Below, piece by piece: positions 50,894-60,431 of a stretch of 64,000 nt of DNA. Source of the DNA: Proteobacteria bacterium ST_bin11 (lineage in GTDB: Bacteria > Pseudomonadota > Gammaproteobacteria > Methylococcales > Methylomonadaceae). The notes under the pieces were generated by a model. That model was not told where the DNA came from and searched no databases. It saw only the letters and a program-made list of their open reading frames with translations. The stretch spans positions 62,001 to 126,000 of the forward strand of contig MSXO01000015.1 in the NCBI GenBank assembly GCA_002083615.1, in the 5' to 3' direction. Within the stretch, counting starts at the first letter, position 1; each line of letters starts with the position of its first letter. A program made the translations under genes and the position numbers.

Positions 50894-51043
50894 CAAACTC
50901 TCTTTAAAAACTAACAATTTTAAGCGGCGTTGATTCAAATCAAATCAATCAAAGCAAACACCCTGAATAATCTAGCTCGGCATGTTCACGCGCACATGCC
51001 CAAGCTGTTTTTGCCAGATTAGCGCTTAAACCAGGTGTTTGCG

Positions 51044-51307
51044 ATGGACAACGACATTTTAATCGATCAAGCCCGGCAGCTTTGTGCCGCATTACACGCT
51101 AGACAAACCAGACTATTTGCTGCCAACAATAGAACACTGGATCGCCTGGAACGCTTGCTCTCCAGCGCCTATAGCCGTTACCAGCGCCGCTTAAATCGCT
51201 GCGTGCTCTGTTATCAAACCCGCAAGCACGACTGCGTGCGGGACGCTGGTAAAAAACCTATCCCTTGCCAACGGCGCAAGCCATTCGCCTCGATTGCTGC
51301 GGTTTAA
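51044..51307 (+). CDS. Small Cys-containing hypothetical protein
   Basis: The 87-residue product starts at ATG 51044, with AGGTG 8 nt upstream. It is helical and basic, with QARQLCAALHARQTRLFAAN early (near 10-29) and four more cysteines later (CVLC, HDCV, IPCQ). The cysteine spacing could bind metal, but no family is recognised. It lies between the ars and hox operons without close linkage to either. Confidence 0.45.
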   Translation: MDNDILIDQARQLCAALHARQTRLFAANNRTLDRLERLLSSAYSRYQRRLNRCVLCYQTRKHDCVRDAGKKPIPCQRRKPFASIAAV

Positions 51308-51639
51308 TCGGCAATATTTTGCTGTCCACGCTCCGCTAATTTGTTTAGTATTACCCCATGGATGACGGCGAATTTGCAAAGCCTCCGCTGCGACACAGAT
51401 AAACATCGCAAGCCAGGGTTGTCCGCATTGACGCTCAGAGAGACAAGGCAGATAGTTTCGTTTGGCGACTGGAAATTAATCGACTCCCGCACGAGCTTGT
51501 TGCGCGATTTTCGAGGTAATCCCCCAGTGAACGATTTGAAAAATCTAGCGCCAAGTAAAGAATGGTGTGTGGGGTGGCTCATGATTGTTCCAATGCAATG
51601 AGACACGACGATTCAACATAACTGCCCAGTAACTCGACG
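51308..51639. other. Gap before hoxF without a supported gene
   Basis: An 86-codon plus-strand frame (51341-51601) fills most of this gap but has no ribosome site and no recognised motif. The hox promoter should lie here; no sigma-54 type GG-GC pair was identified with confidence. Confidence 0.35.
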
Positions 51640-53421
51640 ATGAATAGTTTTATCCAGTCCGTACTTGCAGAGGCGGACTACAAATCGGAAAGGCTGCTAC
51701 AGATGCTCAGGGCCGTGCAGGCGCAGTACCTGCATATTCCCAACACCGCTATCGAGCAACTTTCCCAAGCCCTGCATATCCCCCGCACGCAGATTATTGC
51801 GGTCGCGGAATTCTATAGTTTCTTACACCTGACCCCGCGCGGCCGTTACGACATCTACATCAGCGATTCGATAACCGATCGTATGCTGGGTAAAGAAGCC
51901 CTACTGAACTACCTGGCGGAAAAACTCAAGGTCAAAGTCGGCGGTGTGCGAGCCGACGGTCTGGTCAGTCTCAGTAACACCTCTTGCAGCGGCATGTGCG
52001 ATCAAGGCCCGGCAGGCCTGGTTAACGGCTATCCATTGACCCGTCTTGATGTTGCCAAAATTGATCTGATAGCCGCGCTCATAGAACAACAAGCCCCGCT
52101 AACTGAATGGCCAAGCGAGTTGTTCACGGTGACAGAGCACATCCTAAAACCCGGTTTATTACTCAACCAGCCCTTCAGCAGCGGCGCGGCGATAGCCGCG
52201 ACCTTTGCCAGAGGACTGAGCGAAACCCTGGAGGAAGTAGACTTATCCAATCTGCGCGGTCGCGGCGGCGCCGGCTTTAAAACCGCCTTGAAATGGCGCA
52301 CGTGCTCAGTGCAAGCCGCTACCCCCCATTACGTGATTTGTAACGCCGACGAAGGTGAACCGGGTACGTTTAAAGACCGGATGTTGCTGGATCTTTATGC
52401 GGATCAAGTCTTTGAAGGCATGACCTTGTGCGCAGCCATTATCGGCTCTGACCAGGGCTTGCTGTATCTGCGGGCTGAATATCTGTTTCTTTACGACAAA
52501 CTTCAGCGAGTCTTACAACAACGCCGCGAACAGGGCTTGCTGGGGCTTAACATTCTGGGTCACGACGGTTTTGATTTTGACATCGAAATCAGGATGGGCG
52601 CCGGCGCATATATTTGCGGTGAGGCGTCCGCACAGATCGAATCGCTGGAAGGCAAGCCGGGCATACCGCGCACCAAGCCGCCCAACTCGGTGATTTGCGG
52701 CTATCAGCGCAAACCAACAGCGGTGGACAATGTAGAGACTTTTCTGGCCGCCACTCACATTGCCGTGCATGGCGGGCAATGGTTTGCCGATGTTGGCACG
52801 CCGCAGTCCACCGGCACTAAGCTGCTGAGCATCAGTGGCGATTGCGCACGCCCTGGGATTTACGAATACCCCTTCGGCACCCGCATCAGCGATATTTTGC
52901 AGGACTGCGGTGCAGATGAGGTGATGGGTGTGCAAGTCGGCGGTCCCTCCGGCACCTTTATTTCCAATCGGGAACTTGACCGCACCTTGGCATTCGAAGA
53001 CTTGTCTTCTGCTGGTTCGTTCATGGTGTTCAACAACACCCGCAGTATTTTTGCGATTGCCCAAAACTTTACCGAGTTTTTTGCTCACGAAAGCTGCGGC
53101 TTTTGCGCACCTTGCCGGGTCGGCACCTCGCTGCTGAAAAATCAGTTAAATAAAATTATCGACGGCCACGGCGCAGCCGTGGATTTGGAAGAATTGAACG
53201 AGCTGTGTTTACTGGTAAAAAATAATAGCCACTGCGGCTTGGGCGAATCCGCCGCCAACCCGATTTTAACCACCTTGACTGCTTATCCGGACCTGTATTT
53301 AAAGCAATTGAAGCACAGTAGTTTTTCGCCGGGTTTTGATCTGGATGCCACCTTGGCCATTGCCCGCCGCATGGCGCAGCGTGACGACGACGCGGCGCAT
53401 TTGTCGCAAGTGGAGAATTGA
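51640..53421 (+). CDS. hoxF: NAD-reducing hydrogenase diaphorase subunit HoxF
   Basis: The 593-residue subunit carries an NuoE-like N-terminal domain (1-150) fused to the NuoF-like part, as in Ralstonia HoxF. The FMN site shows LRGRGGAGFKTALKW near 204, the NAD site NADEGEPGTFKDR near 231 and GAGAYICGEASA near 320, and the 4Fe-4S site ESCGFCAPCRVG near 486 with a late CGLGES. In the N-terminal domain only the second cysteine pair (SCSGMC near 112) is seen; the first pair of NuoE is missing, so the 2Fe-2S cluster there may be absent or differently bound. It transfers electrons between NAD(H) and HoxU. Confidence 0.93.
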   Translation: MNSFIQSVLAEADYKSERLLQMLRAVQAQYLHIPNTAIEQLSQALHIPRTQIIAVAEFYSFLHLTPRGRYDIYISDSITDRMLGKEALLNYLAEKLKVKVGGVRADGLVSLSNTSCSGMCDQGPAGLVNGYPLTRLDVAKIDLIAALIEQQAPLTEWPSELFTVTEHILKPGLLLNQPFSSGAAIAATFARGLSETLEEVDLSNLRGRGGAGFKTALKWRTCSVQAATPHYVICNADEGEPGTFKDRMLLDLYADQVFEGMTLCAAIIGSDQGLLYLRAEYLFLYDKLQRVLQQRREQGLLGLNILGHDGFDFDIEIRMGAGAYICGEASAQIESLEGKPGIPRTKPPNSVICGYQRKPTAVDNVETFLAATHIAVHGGQWFADVGTPQSTGTKLLSISGDCARPGIYEYPFGTRISDILQDCGADEVMGVQVGGPSGTFISNRELDRTLAFEDLSSAGSFMVFNNTRSIFAIAQNFTEFFAHESCGFCAPCRVGTSLLKNQLNKIIDGHGAAVDLEELNELCLLVKNNSHCGLGESAANPILTTLTAYPDLYLKQLKHSSFSPGFDLDATLAIARRMAQRDDDAAHLSQVEN

Positions 53422-53422
53422 T

Positions 53423-54154
53423 ATGAGCGGCACCCTTATCATAGACGGCCAAACCATCCCGTTCAGCGCTGGCCAAACCGTGATCGAAGCCGCCCGCACC
53501 GCAGGCGTGTACATCCCGCACTTGTGCCATAGACCCGGCTACACCCCGCATGGCAGCTGCAAGCTTTGCACCGTAACAGTGAACGGCCGCACCTGTTCGG
53601 CTTGCACCTATCCGGCCGCCGACGGTCAGACCGTGGTCAGCAATAGCCCGGAACAGCAGCAAGACCGCCTGCGCATCACCCAAATGCTGTTCGTGGAAGG
53701 CAATCATTTTTGCCCGTCTTGCGAAAAATCCGGCAACTGCCAGCTACAAGGCGTGGCTTATCATTTGCACATGCTGGACAATCATTTCCCGCATTTCTAT
53801 GCGCAACGGGAAATGGACGCCTCGCACCCGGATATCTTGATCGATCACAACCGCTGCATTTTCTGCAATCTATGCGTACGCGCCAGCAAGGAAAAAGACG
53901 GTAAAGAGGTGTTCGGCATCGCCGGACGTGGGATCAACAAACGCTTGATCATCAATTCACCCAGCGGCCTGCTGAAAGACAGCGACATCAGCATCGACGA
54001 CTCCGCCGCCCATGTATGCCCTACCGGCGCCATCCTAATCAAGCGCAGCGGCTACCAAGTGCCAATCGGCGAGCGGATTTACGATCACCATCCGATCAGC
54101 GAAGTAGCCTGCAACGCCGCCGACACCATCACCGAGGGCAACCATGGCTGCTAA
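53423..54154 (+). CDS. hoxU: NAD-reducing hydrogenase diaphorase subunit HoxU
   Basis: The start at ATG 53423 gives 243 residues; the reading from 53336 runs inside hoxF and is rejected. The ferredoxin-like N-terminus has HLCHRPGY, SCKLC and CSAC near 33-61 (2Fe-2S). HFCPSCEKSGNCQ near 95-108 and the C-terminal NRCIFCNLCVRAS with HVCPTGAI near 143-195 carry 4Fe-4S clusters, as in the N-terminal part of NuoG. It wires HoxF to HoxY. It overlaps hoxY by 11 nt. Confidence 0.93.
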   Translation: MSGTLIIDGQTIPFSAGQTVIEAARTAGVYIPHLCHRPGYTPHGSCKLCTVTVNGRTCSACTYPAADGQTVVSNSPEQQQDRLRITQMLFVEGNHFCPSCEKSGNCQLQGVAYHLHMLDNHFPHFYAQREMDASHPDILIDHNRCIFCNLCVRASKEKDGKEVFGIAGRGINKRLIINSPSGLLKDSDISIDDSAAHVCPTGAILIKRSGYQVPIGERIYDHHPISEVACNAADTITEGNHGC

Positions 54155-54686
54155 TAAAGTCAAAATTGCCACCACCTCGCTGGCCGGCTGCTTTGGCTGC
54201 CACATGTCGTTTCTGGACATAGACGAGCGTTTGTTGACCTTGGCCGAAGTGGTCGAATTCGACCGCTCGCCGCTCACCGACATCGAACACTGCGGCCCGT
54301 GCGACATCGGCTTAATCGAAGGCGGCGTTTGCAATTCCGAAAACGTCCATGTACTGCGCGAATTTCGCAATAACTGCAAAATTCTGGTGGCGGTCGGTGC
54401 CTGTGCCATCAACGGCGGTCTGCCGGCGCTACGTAACTTTTTTAAGCTGGAAGATTGCCTACTGGAAGCCTACCAAGACGGCATAGGCGTGGATAATCCG
54501 CAGATACCCAACGACCCCGAATTACCGCTATTACTGGATAAGGTGCGACCTATCCATGAGATCGTCAAGATCGATTATTTTATGCCCGGCTGTCCGCCGT
54601 CCGCCGATGTATTCTGGACCTTCCTCAGCGCATTGATCGAAGGTCGCGATCCGAATTTACCTTATGCATTAGTCCATTACGACTAA
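54144..54686 (+). CDS. hoxY: NAD-reducing hydrogenase small subunit HoxY
   Basis: The 180-residue subunit has cysteines C16 and C19 in LAGCFGCHMSFLD, then GACAINGG near 90 and PGCPPSAD near 150, which bind the proximal 4Fe-4S cluster. It is short and has no Tat signal, as expected of cytoplasmic group 3d hydrogenases. It forms the hydrogenase module with HoxH and starts within the end of hoxU, so translation is coupled. Confidence 0.93.
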   Translation: MAANKVKIATTSLAGCFGCHMSFLDIDERLLTLAEVVEFDRSPLTDIEHCGPCDIGLIEGGVCNSENVHVLREFRNNCKILVAVGACAINGGLPALRNFFKLEDCLLEAYQDGIGVDNPQIPNDPELPLLLDKVRPIHEIVKIDYFMPGCPPSADVFWTFLSALIEGRDPNLPYALVHYD

Positions 54687-54698
54687 TAGGGAACCGCT

Positions 54699-56210
54699 GT
54701 GTACGAACATCTTGAAACCGCAGACCCGGCTTTAGTCGCAGCCGGCAAGTTAAAACGGGTTGCTGTCGATCCAGTCTCCCGTGTGGAAGGCCACGGCAAA
54801 GTGACCCTACTGTTGGATGAAGACAATAAAGTCCAACAAGCCCGCCTGCATATCGTCGAATTTCGCGGCTTCGAAAAATTCATCCAGGGCCGCCCTTACT
54901 GGGAACTACCGGTAATGGTGCAACGCTTGTGCGGCATCTGCCCGGTCAGTCATCATTTGGCGGCTGCCAAGGCCATCGACCAGTTGGTCGGCGTCGATCC
55001 CGCCAATCTGCCGCCGGCAGCGGATAAATTACGCCGTTTACTGCATTTCGGTCAGTTGTTGCAGTCGCATGCTTTGCACTTCTTCCACCTGTCTAGTCCG
55101 GATTTGCTGTTCGGTTTTGAAAGCGAGATTGGCAAGCGCAGCATCATCGCGGTGTTGGCGGATTATCCGGATATTGGCTTGCAAGGCGTGAAGTTGCGCA
55201 AATACGGCCAGGAAGTGATCCGCATGGTCTCCGGCAAGCGTATCCACGGCACCGGCGCGATTGCCGGCGGCATGAACAAAGCCTTAACCAAAGAAGAGCG
55301 CGACTATTTAAAACAAGACATTGCGCAGATCGTGATCTGGGCGAATGCGGCTTTGCAACTGGTCACCAAAGTCCACACCTCCAACCTGCCCTATTACGAC
55401 GACTTCGCCACCATTCGCAGCAAATACCTGAGTTTGATCAAGCCTAACGGCGCGCTGGAGCTTTATCACGGCGGCATTCGCGTGAAAGACGAGCAAGGTG
55501 GAACCCTGGTTGATCATTACGATTACTGCGATTATCCGGAATTGATCCGTGAAGAAGTGCGCTCGTGGACCTATATGAAATTTCCTTACCTGACTTCAGT
55601 CGGTAAAGCCGATGGCTGGTATCGGGTGGGACCGTTGGCACGGGTCAACAATTGCGACTTTATTGACACACCGCTAGCCGAAGCTGCGCGTGTTACGTTC
55701 ATGCAGCATGGAGGCGAAGCCTTGGTGCACAGCACCCTGGCCTTCCATTGGGCGCGCATGATCGAATTGCTGCATTGCGCGGAAAGCATTCAAGCCTTGC
55801 TGGATGATCCCGATTTATTAAGCAGCGACCTGGTCGCCAAAGGTGAAAAACGCCACGAAGGCATAGGTGTCATCGAAGCACCACGCGGCACGCTGTTTCA
55901 TCACTATCAAATCGACGAAAACGACATCGTCACCAAAGCCAATCTGATCGTCTCCACCACCAGCAATAACACGGGGATGAACGAGTCGGTAAGACAAGTG
56001 GCAGCGGAATATTTATCTGGCCGAGAATTGACCGAACCGCTGCTGAATAACCTGGAAGTAGCGATCCGCGCCTACGATCCATGCTTGTCCTGCGCCACGC
56101 ACGCGGTCGGTAAAATGCCCTTGCAGTTGGAACTGGTCGATGCCGAAGGCAAGTTGGTGGATAAACTGATTCGGCATAGCAACGGCGAATTTATTCACGG
56201 TAGCGAATGA
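54699..56210 (+). CDS. hoxH: NAD-reducing [NiFe]-hydrogenase large subunit HoxH
   Basis: The 503-residue subunit starts with GTG at 54699. The nickel-iron ligands are in RLCGICPVSHH near residue 70 and DPCLSCATH near 463-471. About 35 residues follow the last histidine and are presumably removed by HoxW after nickel insertion. The protein oxidises H2, or makes H2 when the cell is over-reduced, in the cytoplasm. The hyp maturation genes are not in the window. The last codons overlap the hoxW start. Confidence 0.94.
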   Translation: MYEHLETADPALVAAGKLKRVAVDPVSRVEGHGKVTLLLDEDNKVQQARLHIVEFRGFEKFIQGRPYWELPVMVQRLCGICPVSHHLAAAKAIDQLVGVDPANLPPAADKLRRLLHFGQLLQSHALHFFHLSSPDLLFGFESEIGKRSIIAVLADYPDIGLQGVKLRKYGQEVIRMVSGKRIHGTGAIAGGMNKALTKEERDYLKQDIAQIVIWANAALQLVTKVHTSNLPYYDDFATIRSKYLSLIKPNGALELYHGGIRVKDEQGGTLVDHYDYCDYPELIREEVRSWTYMKFPYLTSVGKADGWYRVGPLARVNNCDFIDTPLAEAARVTFMQHGGEALVHSTLAFHWARMIELLHCAESIQALLDDPDLLSSDLVAKGEKRHEGIGVIEAPRGTLFHHYQIDENDIVTKANLIVSTTSNNTGMNESVRQVAAEYLSGRELTEPLLNNLEVAIRAYDPCLSCATHAVGKMPLQLELVDAEGKLVDKLIRHSNGEFIHGSE

Positions 56211-56668
56211 CCAAACCCATCCTGGTGTTCGGTTACGGCAACCTCAGCCGTGGCGACGATGCCGTTGGTCCGTTGGTGTTGGACTATCTAGCCGAACATC
56301 TCGACTTAAGCAATATCGAACTGCTCAGCGACTTTCAATTACAAATCGAACACGCGCTGGATTTGCAAGATCGCGAGTTGGTGGTGTTTGTCGATGCCTC
56401 GGTAACTTGCCCTGATAGCTTCACCTATACCCTTCTATGCCCTGCGCAGGATCACAGCTACACCAGCCATGCGCTGAGCCCGGCGGCACTGCTGTCTGTC
56501 TATCAAACCGTCAGCAAACAACCGCTTCCCCCCTGCTATTTGTTAAGCATCCAAGCCGAAGCCTTTGAATTGGGTACGGGGTTAAGCGAACCCTGCGCTG
56601 CCAATCTTCAGCAAGCTTGCCGATTTCTGGAACAACTGTTGGCGCAGCCACTATCCACAATCGTTTAG
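56207..56668 (+). CDS. hoxW: Hydrogenase maturation protease HoxW
   Basis: The 153-residue protease of the HyaD/HybD family has VFGYGNLSRGDDAVGPLV near residues 7-24 (core GYGNLSRGDDAVGP), whose acidic residue binds nickel, then ELVVFVDAS near 62 and the SPAALL segment near 95. It cuts the C-terminal extension of HoxH to close the active site. Its ATG overlaps the hoxH stop (ATGA), so the two are made together. Confidence 0.9.
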   Translation: MTKPILVFGYGNLSRGDDAVGPLVLDYLAEHLDLSNIELLSDFQLQIEHALDLQDRELVVFVDASVTCPDSFTYTLLCPAQDHSYTSHALSPAALLSVYQTVSKQPLPPCYLLSIQAEAFELGTGLSEPCAANLQQACRFLEQLLAQPLSTIV

Positions 56669-56678
56669 CTTCGATTTG

Positions 56679-56701
56679 AAAACCTGGTTCCATCAGGTTT
56701 T
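56679..56701. terminator. Terminator-like hairpin after hoxW
   Basis: AAAACCTG (56679-56686) pairs with CAGGTTTT (56694-56701) around a 7-nt loop, 10 nt after the hoxW stop. The T-run is inside the stem, so it is moderate as an intrinsic terminator. Confidence 0.55.
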
Positions 56702-56945
56702 GACTTAGTCAGTTCCGAACCAAATACAAAGCCCTAATTACTGCCGCCAGCAAAACGCAGCGCGAAGCTTGATTGACTATGCGGATTAGCAGGGTAGCCT
56801 GATCGCTAAGGAAGACTAATTTGTTAACTAAATTGAACCGGTGGCAGGGCGTATTTTAACTAGTCGACTGAGATAAAAAGGCTTGGTCAGTCTTACAGAT
56901 TAAGCCCTCGTATCGATACATTTTCTTAGACTAGTGGTGAATGAC
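56702..56945. other. Gap after the hox operon
   Basis: Nothing is recognised until the small ORF at 56946. Confidence 0.3.
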
Positions 56946-57074
56946 ATGATGAGAGAAATACTAGAAGTTGTAATGCTGTTGGGCTTGATGGGGGGCCTGT
57001 TTTTCGTGAAAAATGAGTTCGAGAAAGACAAGCAGGAAAGGCTGAGCGCCGGAAAACCAGAAAATAGGGAATAA
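56946..57074 (+). CDS. Very small putative membrane protein
   Basis: A 42-residue frame starts with two ATG codons (56946 and 56949). Residues 5-22 (ILEVVMLLGLMGGLFFV) form one hydrophobic helix, followed by a charged tail (KNEFEKDKQERLSAG). Such layouts are typical of small inner-membrane proteins. The ribosome site is weak (GTGGTGA), so it could also be chance. No partner is indicated. Confidence 0.4.
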   Translation: MMREILEVVMLLGLMGGLFFVKNEFEKDKQERLSAGKPENRE

Positions 57075-57402
57075 AATAATCAGCGGTCTGGTACCCTCAA
57101 CCGCCGCTTAGGGCTACACCTGATTACCAAAGCATCACTTAACCGGCAAACAGCCTGCTTTTTTAACTGTAGCAGCAGCACCATTCAAGGCAGAAGACGG
57201 CCTGGCCCAGGCAACTTCGACCCGAAACGCAACTCGAGCGTTAAGCAGGACGGGGGTTTCAAACCCCCTTCACACTGCTGCGCAAATCCGGCTTTTGTTT
57301 AGTTCGTCAGCAAATATTGGCGTTGTACGCCGCTATAACTGCCATGAACGCGTGGGGTATCGCCAAAAATAAACGACGAACCAACACAGCCCATTTGCCG
57401 GA
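57075..57402. other. Gene-free gap
   Basis: It contains a short G5/C5 hairpin at 57252-57268 (GGGGGTTT and AAACCCCC) without a T-run, probably the 3' region of the convergent unit. Nothing else is recognised. Confidence 0.35.
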
Positions 57403-57960
57403 TCAATAGTATGAGCGTGACTCATGGCGAAATTCGTTGAGTTGCCGTTCGTGGTAATAGAGATCGTCTCGGGCACGGTCTCTGTCATGTCCTAACTGCC
57501 TAATATCGTCACGCACTCTCGCCCGCTCTTTGTCGGTTAATTTGCTGTCACCCAGGCTGCTTTCTTTTCTGGAGAGTTCGTTGTCAATCCGCTGAATTTC
57601 AGCCCGCTCTTTATGGACCGAGTGAGCTGCTGAATGGTATCGACTAAACACAACATCAATCTCTGGCGGACAAACATGGCGATAATCATGTCCGTCCAAA
57701 CCCTCCTTAAATGCATTCTCGAGCCGGCAGTAGTCTTTTAAGCCCTGATCGCGGCCAGCAAAATACTGCGAATCATTAACCGCGACGCCGTATTCAGAGC
57801 AGGCTTTATGGTGATCATTTAACCGATCTGTCGTCGCGCCGGCACGACCATCTTGAACACCCAGCCCAAACCAGTCAGCGCGCTTACAGTCTTGTTGGCT
57901 AAGCGTTGCACAGCCCGTTAGAAAGAGCGCTAATACACAGCCTATTAAGCGTTTCGTCAT
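57403..57960 (-). CDS. DUF2799-type lipoprotein
   Basis: The 185-residue protein has a lipoprotein signal with lipobox LTGC at 15-18, then ADWFGLGVQDGRAG near 28, HHKACSEYGV near 50 and YFAGRDQGLKDYC near 65. These Gly-rich GxxDGxxG repeats match DUF2799. The last 80 residues are strongly charged and helical (coiled-coil-like, ERAEIQRIDNELSRKES). It is probably anchored in the outer membrane; the function is unknown in the family. It is not linked to the hydrogenase operon, since it faces the other way. Confidence 0.75.
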   Translation of the reverse strand: MTKRLIGCVLALFLTGCATLSQQDCKRADWFGLGVQDGRAGATTDRLNDHHKACSEYGVAVNDSQYFAGRDQGLKDYCRLENAFKEGLDGHDYRHVCPPEIDVVFSRYHSAAHSVHKERAEIQRIDNELSRKESSLGDSKLTDKERARVRDDIRQLGHDRDRARDDLYYHERQLNEFRHESRSYY

Positions 57961-58601
57961 GACTTTTCCTTCCTAATTAAGATAGTGACCACCCCAAATG
58001 AGCCGCAATGGCTTTTAGCACCATGCGGGCCCAATGCCGGATTTAAGTATAACCAGCGAAGTTGAATTATAGCCAACTTAAGAAATCAAACGAACGCCGG
58101 TGGATAAGTGAGTGGAAAGTACGGATTGAGATCGGCCCACAGGACTTGCCATTGCTTGCGTCTAGTAAGTAGCCCACGAAAATCGATAATAGCCAAAAGT
58201 TAACAGCTAGCAGTTTCAACCTAACAAAGCGGGCAGTTTGTTGGGGATTTATGGTTGCTTAGCGCCGAGACATCCGCCAAGTCGGCTAAACTTTGCATAT
58301 CCGCCGGATATCCGCGTGAAGGAGGCATTGATCAAATTTCAGACCTAAGATCACAGATTACCGTCGTTATCAGACGTCCAAAGCCATTTAGTGTTGGCAC
58401 CATCACTTGCCCAACGAACAATCAATCACCGGCGGCTTAATCAGATTGACGTTCTACGAATTATTTTCAATTAAAGGCGGAGGCGTCGCAAATTATCGAC
58501 TTTATTGCGAGATTAAAAACACTTATTAAATTAGCTCAATGGAAAATCCTTTGCTTACTGTTATCCTGAGCAAAGCGTATCTCAATTAAAAATAAACTAC
58601 T
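57961..58601. other. 641-bp gap upstream of the sensor kinase
   Basis: A 61-codon plus-strand frame (58255-58440) lacks start signal and homology that I can see. The last 100 bp are A/T-rich and likely hold the kinase promoter. Confidence 0.35.
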
Positions 58602-60431
58602 ATGAAAATGCCATTGCATGACGTAAAGCTGGGATATAGGTTCAGCGTATTAATTTGCTGTGTCGTGTTAGGTTTTGGCATTTATGGGCTCTGGTCATTT
58701 AAAACACTTAGCCAACTCAAGGTTAATGGCCCCATCTATAACCGTATCTTGCAGGATAAAGATCTCGTTGCAGATATACTGCCGCCACCTGAATACATCA
58801 TAGAATCATACTTAGTTAGCCTGCAACTCATGACCAGCCCAACGATCGATAGACCGGCTTTGATTCGGCGCTTGGAAACCTTAAGAACTGAGTTTTATCA
58901 TCGCTATGAGTTCTGGATAAATGCCAATTTATCCGGAGACTCGCCTGTTGTATTGCTAGAAAAATCTCATACACCTGCCGTCATTTTCTTCGATATTGCT
59001 TTTACTGAGTTTTTACCGGCATTAGATCGCGATGATCAGATTAGCCTCAACGCTAGCATGAGCAAAATGAAGCATGCCTATGAACAACATAGAAATGCCA
59101 TTGACGATTTGGTCAAGGTTGCAAACACCCGAGTTCATATTGATGAATTGTTTGCCAATCAAGAAGTTTTAAATTCCACCAGGCTGATGTTGGCGGTTTT
59201 AGTATTGGCAATGGTTATTTTTGGGGGAATAATTTTAAAAATAAGCCTGTTACTCAATCGACAAATGAAACGATTGCAATTAACCACGTCGCAGTTGCAT
59301 GCGATATTTTCTACCGTTCCTAGCGGTATTATTACAGTTGATAAGTTGGGCAATATTAAGTCCTTCAATTTAGCCGCAGAACAAATATTCTGCATTCCTA
59401 GCAAAGACATAATAGGCACTAATTTTAATAATTTAGTTCTAGATAAGACCGATAACTTCCTATCACATTTTTTTAAAGAGGGGCAATCTGACAGAGCCGA
59501 ACGATTTCGAGAAATACAAGCAAAACGGATGACGGGTGAACTATTTCCTGCGCATTTGCGGATGGATACTATGAGGGTTAATGCTGAGCTATATGCTTGC
59601 TGTGTAATAGACGACATAACTGAAATTAAGACTTTACACAATCAGCTAAGTCAGGCGCAAAAATTAGAGGCGGTTGGCCAACTTGCATCAGGCGTTGCGC
59701 ATGAAATCAACACCCCAAACCAATTTATAGGCGATAACCTCTCGGCACTGATGGATAACTTTAAAAATATTCAAGGTTTCCATAATGAACTAAGACAATC
59801 CGCCGACGAAACCATGCTGCCTATCGTAAGTCACCTAGAGGACAAATACGACCTAACTTATATCCTCGACGACAGCCCAAAAGCCATTTTTGAGGCTAGA
59901 CAGGGCGTAGATAAAGTTGCGGCGATTGTTAATGCAATGAAAATGTTTACACATATCGGCGATACCAAAATGATGCAAAAAGTCAATTTGCATGAAATGC
60001 TCAATAACGTGCTTATTATTTGTCACAACCATTATAAATATAATGCATTAATTGAAAAGGATTTTAGCCCTGATATTAATATTATTGACTGCTATCCAAA
60101 CGAGCTTAGCCAGGTGTTTTTAAATCTGATTGTTAATGCATCTGATGCTATCGAAGAAAAGCAGGAAGGAATTGGCATCATAAAAATTACCACCAGGCGA
60201 CAAGCTGAAACTATTGAGATCTTAATACAAGACAGTGGTGCCGGCATTGACCAAGATATACAAGAAAAAGTATTTAACTTGTTTTTCACTACAAAACCGA
60301 TTGGAAAAGGCACCGGGCAGGGTTTAAGCTTATCTCACACCATTATTGTTGATAAACATCAAGGCAAATTGTTCTTTGAATCAAAAGCTGGATTAGGTAC
60401 CACCTTTTATATTCAACTACCCGCCAATTAG
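58602..60431 (+). CDS. Orphan PAS-domain sensor histidine kinase
   Basis: The 609-residue protein has a membrane segment near 14-33, an extracytoplasmic helical region to about 185, a second segment near 190-215, a PAS domain near 230-345 (AIFSTVPSGIITVDKLGNI), then a kinase core with H367 in LASGVAHEINTPNQF, N-box LNLIVNASDAIEE near 510, DSGAGI near 545 and GKGTGQGLSLSH near 566. The HEINTPxxF type is common among kinases that act with separate receivers. No response regulator gene is adjacent. The gene is clearly more A/T-rich than its neighbours, which suggests transfer from elsewhere. Confidence 0.85.
   Translation: MKMPLHDVKLGYRFSVLICCVVLGFGIYGLWSFKTLSQLKVNGPIYNRILQDKDLVADILPPPEYIIESYLVSLQLMTSPTIDRPALIRRLETLRTEFYHRYEFWINANLSGDSPVVLLEKSHTPAVIFFDIAFTEFLPALDRDDQISLNASMSKMKHAYEQHRNAIDDLVKVANTRVHIDELFANQEVLNSTRLMLAVLVLAMVIFGGIILKISLLLNRQMKRLQLTTSQLHAIFSTVPSGIITVDKLGNIKSFNLAAEQIFCIPSKDIIGTNFNNLVLDKTDNFLSHFFKEGQSDRAERFREIQAKRMTGELFPAHLRMDTMRVNAELYACCVIDDITEIKTLHNQLSQAQKLEAVGQLASGVAHEINTPNQFIGDNLSALMDNFKNIQGFHNELRQSADETMLPIVSHLEDKYDLTYILDDSPKAIFEARQGVDKVAAIVNAMKMFTHIGDTKMMQKVNLHEMLNNVLIICHNHYKYNALIEKDFSPDINIIDCYPNELSQVFLNLIVNASDAIEEKQEGIGIIKITTRRQAETIEILIQDSGAGIDQDIQEKVFNLFFTTKPIGKGTGQGLSLSHTIIVDKHQGKLFFESKAGLGTTFYIQLPAN

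Noticed and set aside
51341..51601. 86-codon plus-strand frame before hoxF
   Set aside because: No ribosome site or recognised domain; it lies where the hox promoter should be.
58255..58440. 61-codon plus-strand frame upstream of the sensor kinase
   Set aside because: Too short, with no start signal and no visible domain.
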